The notes beneath the pieces were generated by a model. It was not told the DNA's origin and did no database searches. It worked only from the letters and a program-made list of their open reading frames with translations. A stretch of 64,000 nt of DNA from Haliclystus octoradiatus (Eukaryota; Cnidaria; Staurozoa; Stauromedusae; Haliclystidae). Positions 37,501-44,491 of the stretch are shown here, in pieces. The translations under genes were made by a program, and so were the position numbers. The stretch is taken from positions 21,588,349-21,652,348 of the forward strand of contig OU744451.1 in NCBI GenBank assembly GCA_916610825.1, in the 5' to 3' direction. The stretch's first letter is position 1. The number at the start of each line of letters is the position of its first letter.

Positions 37501-38940
37501 CATAAGAAGGCTGTGAAATGCTATGTTTGCTTTGAAACACTCTAAAAAGTTTCATGAAAATGCTACAACAAGAACAAGAATTAATTTAAATGCAGATATT
37601 TGATAATTTAACTTAAAATTTCATACAAAAAATGCATAAACAATTTAGTGGAAATATTCCTAAAACCATATAAAAGAATCAATATTTGTGCGTTGAGAAC
37701 TGTTCAAATCAATGTTTGTACAAATGAATTATTTAAATTCAAACAAAACCTATACCTGCAATACAACATGGGAAACAACCCGAAAATGAAAAAGTTCATT
37801 AAGTCCAATTGAACTGAACTGTTCTGAATTGAATCTCATGAACTGTTCACGAACTGATCATAGACAGACAGCCCATGAATTTTACGAACATTAAAGTTTA
37901 TATATCACTTTTTGGGAAACAGCGGATTTAGATAGAATTATTTTTCTATTCATTCATAGGCATACATGTCATTGTTGCGATTGTCATCACAGCGTGACTC
38001 TTTCCCTGAAAAACAATAGGCTTGGACATAGTATTTACCACAACCCCTGCAAACACAGTTCAGGAGTTCATGAACAGTTCATGAACGTTAAATGGCTCCA
38101 ATTTTCCTGAACAGTTCATGAATTGTTCATGAACTACTCATGAACAGTTCATGAACCCTCACAGACAGTTCATGAACAGTTCATGAATAGTTCATGGAAA
38201 TTTGGGGCCATTTAACGTTCATGAACTGTTCATGAACTTCTGAACTGTTTTCGCAGGGGAAGAGAGTTTGACTGTGATGTTTGGCCGATATCACTGCATT
38301 TATATCAATCAAGACGGATCTTGAAATTTGATGAGAATGACAATAGTAGCTTAGGTCTACTGTCTTTGTTTTCACGTCTCTTACCTCAAGTACAGTGTAA
38401 TGTCATTAATATCGCTGTCCTGGTGAAGTCAAAACTTGTAATAATAAAAGGGTTGTGATATTAGCCGGAGTGAAATAGTTGAGTTTAAGAGAAAATGGTT
38501 CTGAGAAATTTGTGATATTAAGCGCCCCTGAAAAAAACAGTCCAGGAGTTCATGAATGTTAAATGGCCCAAATTTTCAATAATTTTCATGAACTTGCTCG
38601 TGAAGTTTTCATGGCATTTCATAAACTGCTTATAAAAAATTAATGAATACCAATGAAAAGTTGGTAAAAACGGCATAATTTTACATTCATGATCATTTGA
38701 GGTAATTTAACGTTCACAAACAGTTCAATGTAGCACACCGTTAATGAATTCATGAGTTATTTATGGCAAAGGCGGGATATGATAAATAATAGTATGGATA
38801 ATTATATAATAACACTGGGGTAGGCCTACACTGTGATAGTAAATAGTTTTAAAAATCGTACCATCAGCAAAATAGTATGTTGTTTCTTTAAACATATTTT
38901 CATCAAAACCTGCAAGTCGCCGTTTCTTTGGAATCCAAGA
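22575..38940 (-). CDS. RPUSD2: RPUSD2, RluA-family RNA pseudouridine synthase (N-terminus not found)
   Basis: Exons, minus strand: 38940-38862, 36756-36635, 33799-33730, 32404-32317, 30964-30886, 30090-30042, 29612-29520, 27234-27098, 26568-26423, 24904-24566, 22670-22575 (stop). All are GT-AG and the phases agree except between 36635 and 33799, where one short exon (about 3n+1 nt) is missing from the model. Marks of the family: [44 protein letters not shown], the catalytic motif HRIDRLTSG (Asp is the nucleophile) in exon 30042-30090, and HQIRVHLQW with NDPIYN. The C-terminus keeps [25 protein letters not shown]. The enzyme isomerises uridine in RNA. GRMHQIR replaces the usual GRTHQIR. The first exon upstream of 38940 was not identified. 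Introns are crowded with transposons. Confidence 0.9.
23040..23445. repeat. GAACGTTC-rich repetitive segment in the RPUSD2 last intron
   Basis: Many short inverted strings (GTGAACGTTCACAGAAAGTTC, CGTTCAGCGAAAGTTCC, ACGTTTGCTGAAGG, GTTCAGCGAACGTTTGC). The layout is like the GTTCATGAAC family but the core differs. Probably a related or older repeat; boundaries uncertain. Confidence 0.45.
23861..24033 (-). mobile_element. Pogo-like MITE, copy b
   Basis: Reverse-oriented copy from TCAAACCTGTTATAAGGGTC to ACATACAGGATTCAC. It faces copy c across the hAT-type element at 24056-24296. Confidence 0.85.
24056..24296. mobile_element. hAT-type MITE with internal tandem repeat
   Basis: Starts CAGGGTCCTACAAAA and ends TTTTGTCGGACTTGG, the same family as 53022-53215. 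Flanks CCTACATG and CCTAGACG are a likely worn 8-bp target duplication. Inside is a unit of about 54 bp (TTTTTTGTTGACGTTTGAC, then CATAAA) repeated three times at 24077-24240. Confidence 0.65.
24324..24507 (+). mobile_element. Pogo-like MITE, copy c
   Basis: Near full length from TACAGTGAAACCCGTACATA to ACAGGTTTGACTGTA, with TA at both ends. Same orientation as the copy at 33437. Confidence 0.9.
25007..25375 (+). mobile_element. tRNA-derived SINE, copy 1 (full length)
   Basis: The tRNA-like head has A box TAGCTCAGATGG (25013-25024) and B box GGTTCAAATCC (25069-25079), so it could drive RNA polymerase III. The body then runs about 290 bp through GTAGCTGCGCCGCATCGTTG, TGTTGAAATTGATCTGCAG and GGTGCCTTCGGTAG. 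It is nearly the same as the reverse copy at 27461-27828. RPUSD2 intron. Confidence 0.88.
25440..25620. repeat. Worn GTTCATGAAC-family sequence
   Basis: Contains GAACAGTTCATAAAAATTAAA, GAATTGTTAAC and CAGTTCATCACAGG, matching the repeat family loosely. It leads directly into the minisatellite on its right. Confidence 0.4.
25624..25833 (+). repeat. 33-bp minisatellite built on GTTCATGAAC
   Basis: Seven units of ATGTTCACAAACT + GTTCATGAACACACAAGAAT. Two units are 24 bp because GTTCATGAA is missing, and one has an extra GTTC. As the unit is a multiple of three, frames stay open across it, which explains the repetitive ORFs here. No gene is implied. Confidence 0.9.
27461..27828 (-). mobile_element. 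tRNA-derived SINE, copy 2 (full length, with target duplication)
   Basis: Reverse-strand copy: on the minus strand it starts GGGGTGATTAGCTCAGTTGG, has B box GGTTCAAATCC and ends near CACATTACTTTTG. It is flanked by the perfect 12-bp duplication CAAAAACATCTT (27449-27460 and 27829-27840). RPUSD2 intron, sense to that gene. Confidence 0.93.
27851..27905 (+). mobile_element. Pogo-like MITE, copy d (3' fragment)
   Basis: Only the right end is left: CAGGTGGCCGCTGCATAGA, then GTTATAACAGGTTTGACTG. Confidence 0.75.
28070..28145 (-). mobile_element. Possible LINE 3' end fragment
   Basis: On the minus strand this reads CACTCGAATAAAGTTATTG followed by tandem AATTG, a tail form common in non-LTR elements. 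There is no coding part. Just right of it are (AT)n near 28152-28168, an A run and (AAAT)n near 28195-28230. Confidence 0.35.
28425..29496 (+). mobile_element. Pogo-like MITE, copy e, split by a hAT-type element
   Basis: The left part 28425-28529 and right part 29432-29496 join into one MITE once the insert at 28530-29431 and one target copy are set aside. The right end lies 22 bp into the intron after the RPUSD2 exon 29612-29520. Confidence 0.9.
28530..29431. mobile_element. hAT-type non-autonomous element, 902 bp
   Basis: Perfect terminal inverted repeats CAGGGATGTTA / TAACATCCCTG. A perfect 8-bp target duplication AAGAATGA (28522-28529 and 29432-29439) is the mark of hAT transposases. Both subterminal regions are full of GTTACTTTT / AAAAGTAAC repeats in both orientations, probable transposase binding sites. 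No transposase ORF: the 82-codon minus ORF at 28838-29086 is not recognisable. Confidence 0.92.
29874..29955. mobile_element. GTTCATGAAC-palindrome MITE, copy 2
   Basis: Starts GCGAAAAACAGTTCAGGAG and carries three TTCATGAA-type palindromes, ending in TTTTCATGAAATG. Further loose TTCATG strings extend left to about 29690. RPUSD2 intron. Confidence 0.65.
30129..30256. mobile_element. GTTCATGAAC-palindrome MITE, copy 3
   Basis: Bounded by GCGAAAAGCAGTTTAGGG and CTGTTTTACGCAGGGG, with inverted TTCATGAAC motifs inside. RPUSD2 intron, 39 bp upstream of exon 30090-30042 in transcript order. Confidence 0.75.
31120..31612 (-). pseudogene. LINE 3' fragment, decayed
   Basis: Read on the minus strand from about 31612: a frame with [27 protein letters not shown] and later [11 protein letters not shown] and SDSAAFKNL. 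These are the usual C-terminal motifs of L2/CR1-like LINE ORF2 proteins, broken by several stops and frame changes. The 3' end is a (ATG)n tail at about 31120-31135. 5'-truncated, in an RPUSD2 intron. Confidence 0.7.
31621..31760 (+). mobile_element. tRNA-derived SINE, copy 4 (diverged body only)
   Basis: Shares TGTTGAAATTAATCTGC, GAGATCAATAAAGAGC and CTACTCTAGAAA with copies 1 and 2 but lacks the tRNA head. It lies just past the LINE fragment. Confidence 0.65.
33067..33110 (+). ncRNA. Hammerhead-ribozyme-like motif, left copy
   Basis: Stem I GGTCT (33067-33071) pairs with AGACC (33106-33110). Core CTGATGA is at 33072-33078. Stem II GTCCC (33079-33083) pairs perfectly with GGGAC (33090-33094) over a TTGGAA loop. 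The second core strand reads GGAA (33095-33098) instead of GAAA, and the base before the cleavage C is A, not U. The fold is kept but the core is probably inactive. Confidence 0.65.
33261..33306 (+). ncRNA. Hammerhead-ribozyme-like motif, right copy
   Basis: Core CTGATGA 33266-33272. Stem II GTCC (33273-33276) pairs with GGAC (33287-33290). Second core strand AAAA (33291-33294) stands for GAAA. Stem III ACA/TGT ends in the cleavage triplet GTC (33300-33302). Stem I is weak. The errors differ from those of the left copy, so an intact parent is easily inferred. Confidence 0.6.
33437..33616 (+). mobile_element. Pogo-like MITE, copy f (complete reference copy)
   Basis: 180 bp between TACAGTGAACCTGTATATAA and TTATAACAGGTTTGACTGTA: imperfect terminal inverted repeats starting CAGT, inside TA. 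This is the form of pogo/Tc1-mariner elements, which duplicate TA. Internally, TAGACAGGTGG occurs twice. No coding capacity. RPUSD2 intron. Confidence 0.9.
33800..35469. other. RPUSD2 intron, mostly unassigned
   Basis: Should hold the missing short RPUSD2 exon, which I could not place. At 34243-34434 the minus strand has an open frame ([19 protein letters not shown]) that I do not recognise and that has no supporting splice signals. CATACGCCGT near 34897 and ACGGCGTATG near 34963 form a perfect 10-bp inverted repeat, perhaps a MITE relic. Confidence 0.35.
35470..35589. mobile_element. GTTCATGAAC-palindrome MITE, copy 4
   Basis: Bounded by CCCCTGCAAAAATAGTTCAG and CTGTTTCCGCAGGGG, with paired GTTCATGAAC motifs and the AGTTAAATG spacer inside. 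RPUSD2 intron. Confidence 0.85.
36405..36585. mobile_element. Fold-back of two Penelope-like ends with hammerhead motifs on both strands
   Basis: Inverted arms of about 65 bp (about 36412-36479 and 36504-36578) share GTCTGATGAACGCAAAGTAA, GAAACTCC and the outer TGTGTCTATTCTATA. The outer part matches the sequence right of the hammerhead at 57559-57601, next to the Penelope-like ORF. So this is a pair of the same kind of end joined head to head. RPUSD2 intron, 50 bp past the donor of exon 36756-36635. Confidence 0.7.
36500..36543 (+). ncRNA. Hammerhead-ribozyme-like motif
   Basis: Stem I CCGT (36500-36503) with ACAG (3 of 4 pairs), core CTGATGA (36504-36510), a weak stem II, GAAA (36527-36530), CTCCGAG as a small stem III hairpin, cleavage dinucleotide TA (36538-36539). 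The opposite arm carries a sister core on the minus strand (CTGATGA at 36479-36473). Activity doubtful because stem II is poor. Confidence 0.5.
36865..37048 (-). mobile_element. Pogo-like MITE, copy g
   Basis: Complete reverse copy, TACAGTCAAACCTGTTATGA to TTTCACTGTA, flanked by TA. RPUSD2 intron. Confidence 0.9.
37250..37310. mobile_element. GTTCATGAAC-palindrome MITE, copy 5 (fragment)
   Basis: ACTGTTCATGAACTATTCATG and GAACTGTTTTTCATAG match one half of the family. Confidence 0.65.
37795..37885. mobile_element. GTTCATGAAC-palindrome MITE, copy 6 (worn)
   Basis: Carries TTCATTAAGTCC, CTCATGAACTGTTCACGAAC and ACGAACATTAAAG. Diverged. Confidence 0.45.
38044..38259. mobile_element. GTTCATGAAC-palindrome MITE, copy 7 (best-preserved)
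   Basis: 216 bp with long inverted ends: CCCCTGCAAACACAGTTCAG at the left and CTGAACTGTTTTCGCAGGGG at the right. Then GTTCATGAACAGTTCATGAA, ACGTTAAATGGC and the mirror of these. At least six exact or near GTTCATGAAC palindromes. No clear target duplication. RPUSD2 intron. Confidence 0.88.
38527..38745. mobile_element. GTTCATGAAC-palindrome MITE, copy 8 (worn)
   Basis: Starts CCCCTGAAAAAAACAGTCC and GGAGTTCATGAATGTTAAAT. The right half has diverged. Confidence 0.6.
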
Positions 38941-39262
38941 CTGAAAACAGAACAACAAATGGATATAGGCCTAAGCAATTAAAGACTAGGATAGCGTATG
39001 TTAAAGTAGGGTCATTGAGTTATTCAAGGACATGGTCTACTACTGTCTACTACAAGGCAGCATTCACACAAAAATTAATCGAAAGAAATAGGCCAAATAT
39101 GCCACCACCTTCAAGCACAGTCATGTAACAAATACAATAGAGGTTTATTGATGTCATGATTTTGCACGAGAAACCAATTATCATCAAAGTGTAGGTCAAC
39201 TAATTCAATGCGGAGGTCAATCGCCTCTTAATAAAGAAAATTACCAAAGAAGAATAATCAAA
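38941..39262. other. Upstream flank or intron of RPUSD2
   Basis: An acceptor (TTTTCAG) sits at 38941, so more RPUSD2 exons should exist upstream. No minus-strand coding exon could be recognised here. Confidence 0.4.
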
Positions 39263-39555
39263 TAGAGTCAAACCTGTTATAAAGGTCATGCTCGCTCTAC
39301 GCTTTCGAAAGCGGCGGTCGCATTGTCTTAGCGCTCCGTGAGTTTACTAATTTTGAGCTTTATTAAGTAATTTTAAGTGATTTTAAGATTTTATATTTAT
39401 ATTTTTAATTACATTTTATTATTATTTAAATGATCTTTTACTCTCTATATGTTTTTAATAGTTTTTATCGCTGCATGAATGAAATCTAATTCTTGATTTC
39501 AATTATTTTATTTTTACCTGGAGATTTGGCACTTTGCTTTGTTTTGCTGATAAAA

Positions 39556-41166
39556 ATGGTTTTACTCACATACAGCAGAGATGAAATTTTGCTGCTACGC
39601 CACAATGATACACCATATATTCAAACTATTAATGACTTATGCAAAAAAAGGAAGAGATCAAGAAGAAAACGAGGAGGCAAGAAAGTAAAGATTTATAGAT
39701 TTTTACAACGGATCAGAAAATCTAGCAGCGTTAGTAATTTCATCAATGACCAATCAACAAAAGAAATTGATCGCTATGAAACAAATGAAACTCTTCATGT
39801 GCAAAATTGTATTGATGTGATTTCAAACGTTAGACATAAGAAAAATAAGAACAACCTCTTTTCTCAACCAACCAATGCAAATATCAACATATCACTTGGG
39901 GCTATAAGTGTTGATGCATCAGCCAGCCATATTGAAAATAGTAATCAAAACTTTCAATTTGCATGTGTCAATGCACGCTCAGTTCGAAATAAACTTCCCA
40001 ACATTATTGACCACATCATTGACTCAAAGATTGATGTCTGCACCATCACAGAAACATGGCTACAAGAGAGAGACTCTGTCAGTGTTGCAGCACTATCTCC
40101 ACCCGGATATATGTTCCAACATTTTCCAAGACAGACCAATCGAGCGGGTGGGGGTACTGGAGTGATGTATAGAGATACAATAAATATTAAAAAGATCGAT
40201 GCAAATGAAACTCAATCTTTTGAATATTCTGAATGGAATTTCACACTTAAAAACCAAACTATCAAATTAGTTATCATTTATCGACCTCCGTCTTCAGTAA
40301 ATCATTCTGCTTCATCTGTAAAGTTTATAAGTGAATTTTCATCCTATCTTGAAAACATAGTTATGTCCTCAGAAAGCCTGCTAATTACTGGTGATTTCAA
40401 CTTTCATGTTGACGATTTAAAAAACAACAGTGACGCAAGACGTTTTGATGAACTCCTTCAGACTTTCGGACTTATGCAACATGTCAACTTTGCAACCCAT
40501 TCTTCTGGACATTGGCTTGATCTACTTATTACAAGGTCAAGTAACGATCTGATTTTATCTTCAATTCGACCAACCCTGACCTTATCGGATCATTCATTTG
40601 TTGAGTGTGAGCTTGACATTCATCGTCCACACTTAATGAAAAAAGAAATAAAATATCGGAAATTAAAGCAGATAAACCACGCCAGGTTCAAAACTGATAT
40701 CACCTCATCAGCATTGTACAAAAACTTATCCGATAATATCAACGAACTTTCATGTTGCTACAATAGCACGTTATCACAAATACTGCAAGAGCATGCTCCT
40801 CTCAAAACACAAACTATGGTCATCAGACCCAGGGTACCGTGGCATACTGATGAATTGAAACAATTGAAACGAAAACGTAGAAAACTCGAGAAAATAATGC
40901 TAAAGTCACATATGCCAGAAGATCGGAGTAATTACATTGAAGTTAGAGATCAGTACAGCTATATCCTACAAAAATCGAAATGTAACTACTACACACATAT
41001 GATTGACAAATGCTCAGGAAATTCCAAGAAATTATTCCAGGTTATCAACTCATTAACAAAGGAGCCACAGGAAAACACAATGCCCAACACAAAGACCCAT
41101 TTATTTTGGCAAATGACTTTGGGAATTTCTTTTGTCAAAAAATCGAGACTATTAAAACAACTATAA
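39556..41166 (+). pseudogene. LINE ORF, endonuclease half
   Basis: Open from 39493; the ATG at 39556 starts the typical basic N-terminus (TYSRDEILLLRHND, KKRKRSRRKRGGKK). The exonuclease-endonuclease-phosphatase domain follows: FACVNARSVRNK, ITETWL, GDFNFHVDD, LSDHSFVECEL. The catalytic Glu, Asp-Phe-Asn and Ser-Asp-His positions are present. From about 41090 the frame runs into unrelated residues and stops at 41166. The reverse transcriptase continues in another frame, so one indel has split a single ORF. Confidence 0.88.
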
Positions 41167-42815
41167 AAGAAATGAATGTTCAACCGTCAGTACTGGAACC
41201 CCGTGATGTCAGCGTGAAACTAACAGCATTTTCACCGATTAGCATTGAAGAAGTACTGAAAATTATACATGGGTCAAGCAATGCATCATGTCACTTGGAT
41301 CCTTTGCCAACGTCACTATTAAAGATATGTGCTGATGAATTAGCACCATTTATCACAAAAATGATCAATATGTCATTCAAAGAAGGCACAGTTCCAGATA
41401 ACTGGAAAACATCACTAGTATTGCCATTATTGAAAAAGCTTGGACTTGAGAAAATTTTAACCAACTATCGACCGATCAGTAACCTACCTTTCATTGGAAA
41501 GGCTGCTGAAAAGGCCGCCATCATTCAACTACTGCCACACTGCAACTCAAATGCACCTCTTCCTATTGGTCAATCATCATACCGCCAATACTACTCAACA
41601 GAAACTGCGTTGTTAAAAGTAATGAATGACGTTTTGATGAATTGCGATAAACAAGAAGTTACTTTACTTGTCATGTTGGACCTCAGCGCTGCCTTTGATA
41701 CCATCGACCATCAATTACTTATTGACATTCTTCAAAAAGACTTTGGTGTCACAGATAATGAGCAGAAATGGATAGAATCATACCTATCGAACAGGCATCA
41801 GCACGTTACTGTTGGAGACAAGAAATCTACATCATTCAAAATGTCATCTGGTGTACCACAGGGAAGCTGTTTGGGGCCAATTCTATTCCTATTATATACA
41901 TCTGGCCTTTTTAGAACTGTCTCAAAACATCTTCCTACCATCCATGGATATGCTGATGACACCCAGCTCTATCTTTCATTTAAGCCTTCACCAGCAGCTG
42001 AAATGTCAGCCCTACGAATAATGGAGAATTGTATTACTGATGTGCGCCAATGGATGACGAGCCATTCTCTTCTTGTCAACGAGAGTAAGACGGATTTTAT
42101 TGTTATTGGATCTCGGCAGCAATTAGCAAAGCTATCCATTAACAAATTGAACGTTGGAAATGCTAACATCACGCCTGTAAGCCATGTGAAAAATCTCGGA
42201 GCTTGGTTTGATCAAAATGCCACAATGAAAATCCACATAGGGAAAGTATGTTCCAGAGCCTTCAGGGGATTATATAACATCAAACAAATTAGAAAGTTTT
42301 TGACAAAATCATCTGTACAAGTACTAATCCATGCCTTTGTAACTTCCCATTTGGACTATTGTAATTCCCTTCTTTACGGCCTACCCTTATCCGAATATCA
42401 CAGATTGCAAAAAGTACTTAATGCTGCTGCCCGTATTGTGTCTAATAAAGCCAAATTTGATCACATCACACCAGTTATGATAGAGCTCCATTGGCTACCT
42501 GTCAAAGATCGTATTACATTCAAAATTGCTCTCATAGTGTATAAAGCTTTACATGGAAATGCACCAACGTACATCAAACAACTTTTAGTAGAGCAAAAAA
42601 GCCTTACCTCCAAATATCAGTTCAGATCTGCTTGTAGCAATTTATTGACCATTCCTAGAACACAATGCAAGACATACGGAGACCGTGCCTTTGCAGTAGC
42701 AGGACCAACAGTGTGGAACTCTCTCCCTGGATATATCAGAAATGCTCAAAATTTGGACAACTTCAAGCGGAATTTAAAAACACACTTATTCAATATTGCA
42801 TATTTTACACGATAA
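41010..42815 (+). pseudogene. LINE ORF, reverse transcriptase half
   Basis: Coding sense begins about 41090 (PFILANDFGNFFCQKI). RT motifs in order: NYRPISNLPFIGKAAEK, LDLSAAFDTIDH, SGVPQGSCLGPILFLLY, then the catalytic GYADDTQLYLSF. The C-terminus has LHWLPVKDRITFK, TYGDRAFAVAGPTVWNSLP and FKRNLKTHLF. All catalytic residues are intact. Only the frameshift near 41090 separates it from the endonuclease half, so it may be a recent mutation or a base-calling error. Confidence 0.9.
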
Positions 42816-43240
42816 GGACTTTTAAATAATATAATATTGAGTTTAAATTTTTAACTTTTTAATTTTTAAACATTGAACATTTTAAAGATAAACATTTTAA
42901 CATTGAACATTTTGAACATAAACATTTTAACATTTTAAATTTTACTAGGTATTTGCATGATTCTTTTTATAATTTATCGAAACCTTAATACTCTTGTAAA
43001 GCGCTTTAGAATATATTCCTTATAGTTTAAGCGCTATATAAAACTAAATTTATTATTATTATTATTATTAAAGGTCACCTCTATACAACCTGTCTAAAGT
43101 GGTCACTTTTGCAATGTCTAAAATAGTATTTTCTATTGAATCAAACCTGTATATAAAGGTCACCTGTCTAAAGTGGTCAATTTATCTACCTCTCATAGTT
43201 GGCCGATATATACAGGTTTCACTGTATTTAGAACGGTAAG

Positions 43241-43397
43241 TGTAGTGCCTCCTTTTTATAGTGATAGACTAAGTATGAGATAGAGGCATCGGAGGGCAGA
43301 CCGGAAGATGATGGCGATCTGTGAATGATATGATTATGTTTATCTGACTAAATCTATTGCATCCTTGTTTATTATTGATTGAGCTGCAGGCTCAACA
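43241..43397 (+). repeat. 5' LTR
   Basis: 157 bp, from TGTAGTGCCTCC to GCAGGCTCAACA. It differs from the 3' LTR by two substitutions and one base of length. Confidence 0.93.
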
Positions 43398-43398
43398 T

Positions 43399-43412
43399 TG
43401 GCACAGTTGATA
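43399..43412 (+). promoter_or_regulatory. Candidate primer binding site
   Basis: TGGCACAGTTGATA begins one base after the LTR. The element at 59292 has TGGCGCAGTTGATC at the same place, so both probably use the same tRNA primer. Confidence 0.6.
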
Positions 43413-43476
43413 GGATCATTGTATGGTTCTTTTTTTTGTTATTTCGTTTATTAATCCAATTGATGATTGGATAAAG

Positions 43477-44491
43477 ATGGCTGCTTTTCGTGGACGTTTG
43501 CCTCTTGTTTTCGAGCCAACACAACACAATGCATATGACAAATTTGTGAAATGGCGCTCATGTTATGAAAATTATATGTTAGCATCTGACCTAGACTTGA
43601 AAAGTCCTGCAAAACAGCTGGCAATCCTCTACAACGTAGCAGGTGAAGATTTCAGGCAGTTTGTTAAAGCAAACTGTAAATTTGATGCTGTCACAGTAGA
43701 GACTGTTGGTAATGTGTTGGGATCACTTGAAGTATTGTTAAAACCTCATCGTCATCATTTACAATACAGGTGTAAACTGTTAGATCTGAAACAGGGTCCT
43801 GAACAGCCAATTCATGAGTATGTACGAGTTACGTTTATTGTATAGTGAAACAGGATATACAGATTTAAATTTGAAAGGAGAGTTATTAGTTCGAGACCTA
43901 TTAATACGCGGCATCAGAAATGATGAAGCCAAAAGATTGATTATGCAGCAAAACACTGATACACTAACTGTTGGAGACTGCATTAAACTAATATCATCGT
44001 TTGAAGCAGCTGTCACGCCTGTGATTACTACTGATACTCATATTGCTACACTTAATTCAATACAAGACTGCAAATACTGTGGTAGGTCTCACTTAAGAGG
44101 AAAATGTCCAGCATATGGTCGCAAATGTAATGGTTGTGGTGGTAAAAATCACTTTGAAGCAAAATGCTCAGCAAGGAAGGGAAATAAATCTACCAAAACT
44201 AAACCTAAAACAAGCCGTGCCGCAGCAGTTGTTTCTGACCCCCCAAGCACTGATGATGATAGTGACGATGCTGGGTATGCTGTAGAAGATTTAATTGATT
44301 CTGGTTGTGCTCTTGATTCAAAGAAAGTGGGAAAGAGAATGTTTGTTACATTATATTCGAAAGGGAGACCATTAAAGTTTTTGATTGATCCAGGTGCTAC
44401 ATCTACAATGGTCCCTAATGAGTATTTAAAGTTAGCAAAGCATTACAAAGAGGTAGAGAACAGCTATGTTAAGCCGTGGAATGTGGAATAG
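43477..44491 (+). pseudogene. Gag and start of protease, frame-broken
   Basis: Gag begins at the ATG at 43477 (MAAFRGRLPLVFEPTQHNAY). A frame change near 43820 moves it to a second frame with LLVRDLLIRGIRN. Two CCHC-like knuckles follow (CKYCGRSHLRGKCP, CNGCGGKNHFEAKC). The protease signature reads IDPGAT where D-S/T-G-A is expected. The frame ends at 44491, and the protease C-terminal part goes on in the next frame at 44466-44822. Confidence 0.85.

Larger units (their letters stand above)
39289..43072 (+). mobile_element. L2/CR1-like LINE, full length or nearly so
   Basis: Runs from a GC-rich 5' end (TGCTCGCTCTACGC) to a (TTA)n tail at 43050-43072 and is bounded by the duplication (A)AAGGTCA in MITE h. 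It has endonuclease and reverse transcriptase in ORFs now offset by one frameshift. The 3' UTR TTGTAAAGCGCTTT...GCGCTATATAAA is shared with the truncated LINE at 58376-58875. Confidence 0.92.
39263..43226 (-). mobile_element. Pogo-like MITE, copy h, split by the LINE
   Basis: The left end 39263-39288 (AGTCAAACCTGTTATAAAGG) and the rest 43073-43226 (to TTTCACTGTA) are one reverse-oriented MITE. AAGGTCA is present on both sides of the LINE, as a target duplication. Confidence 0.9.
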
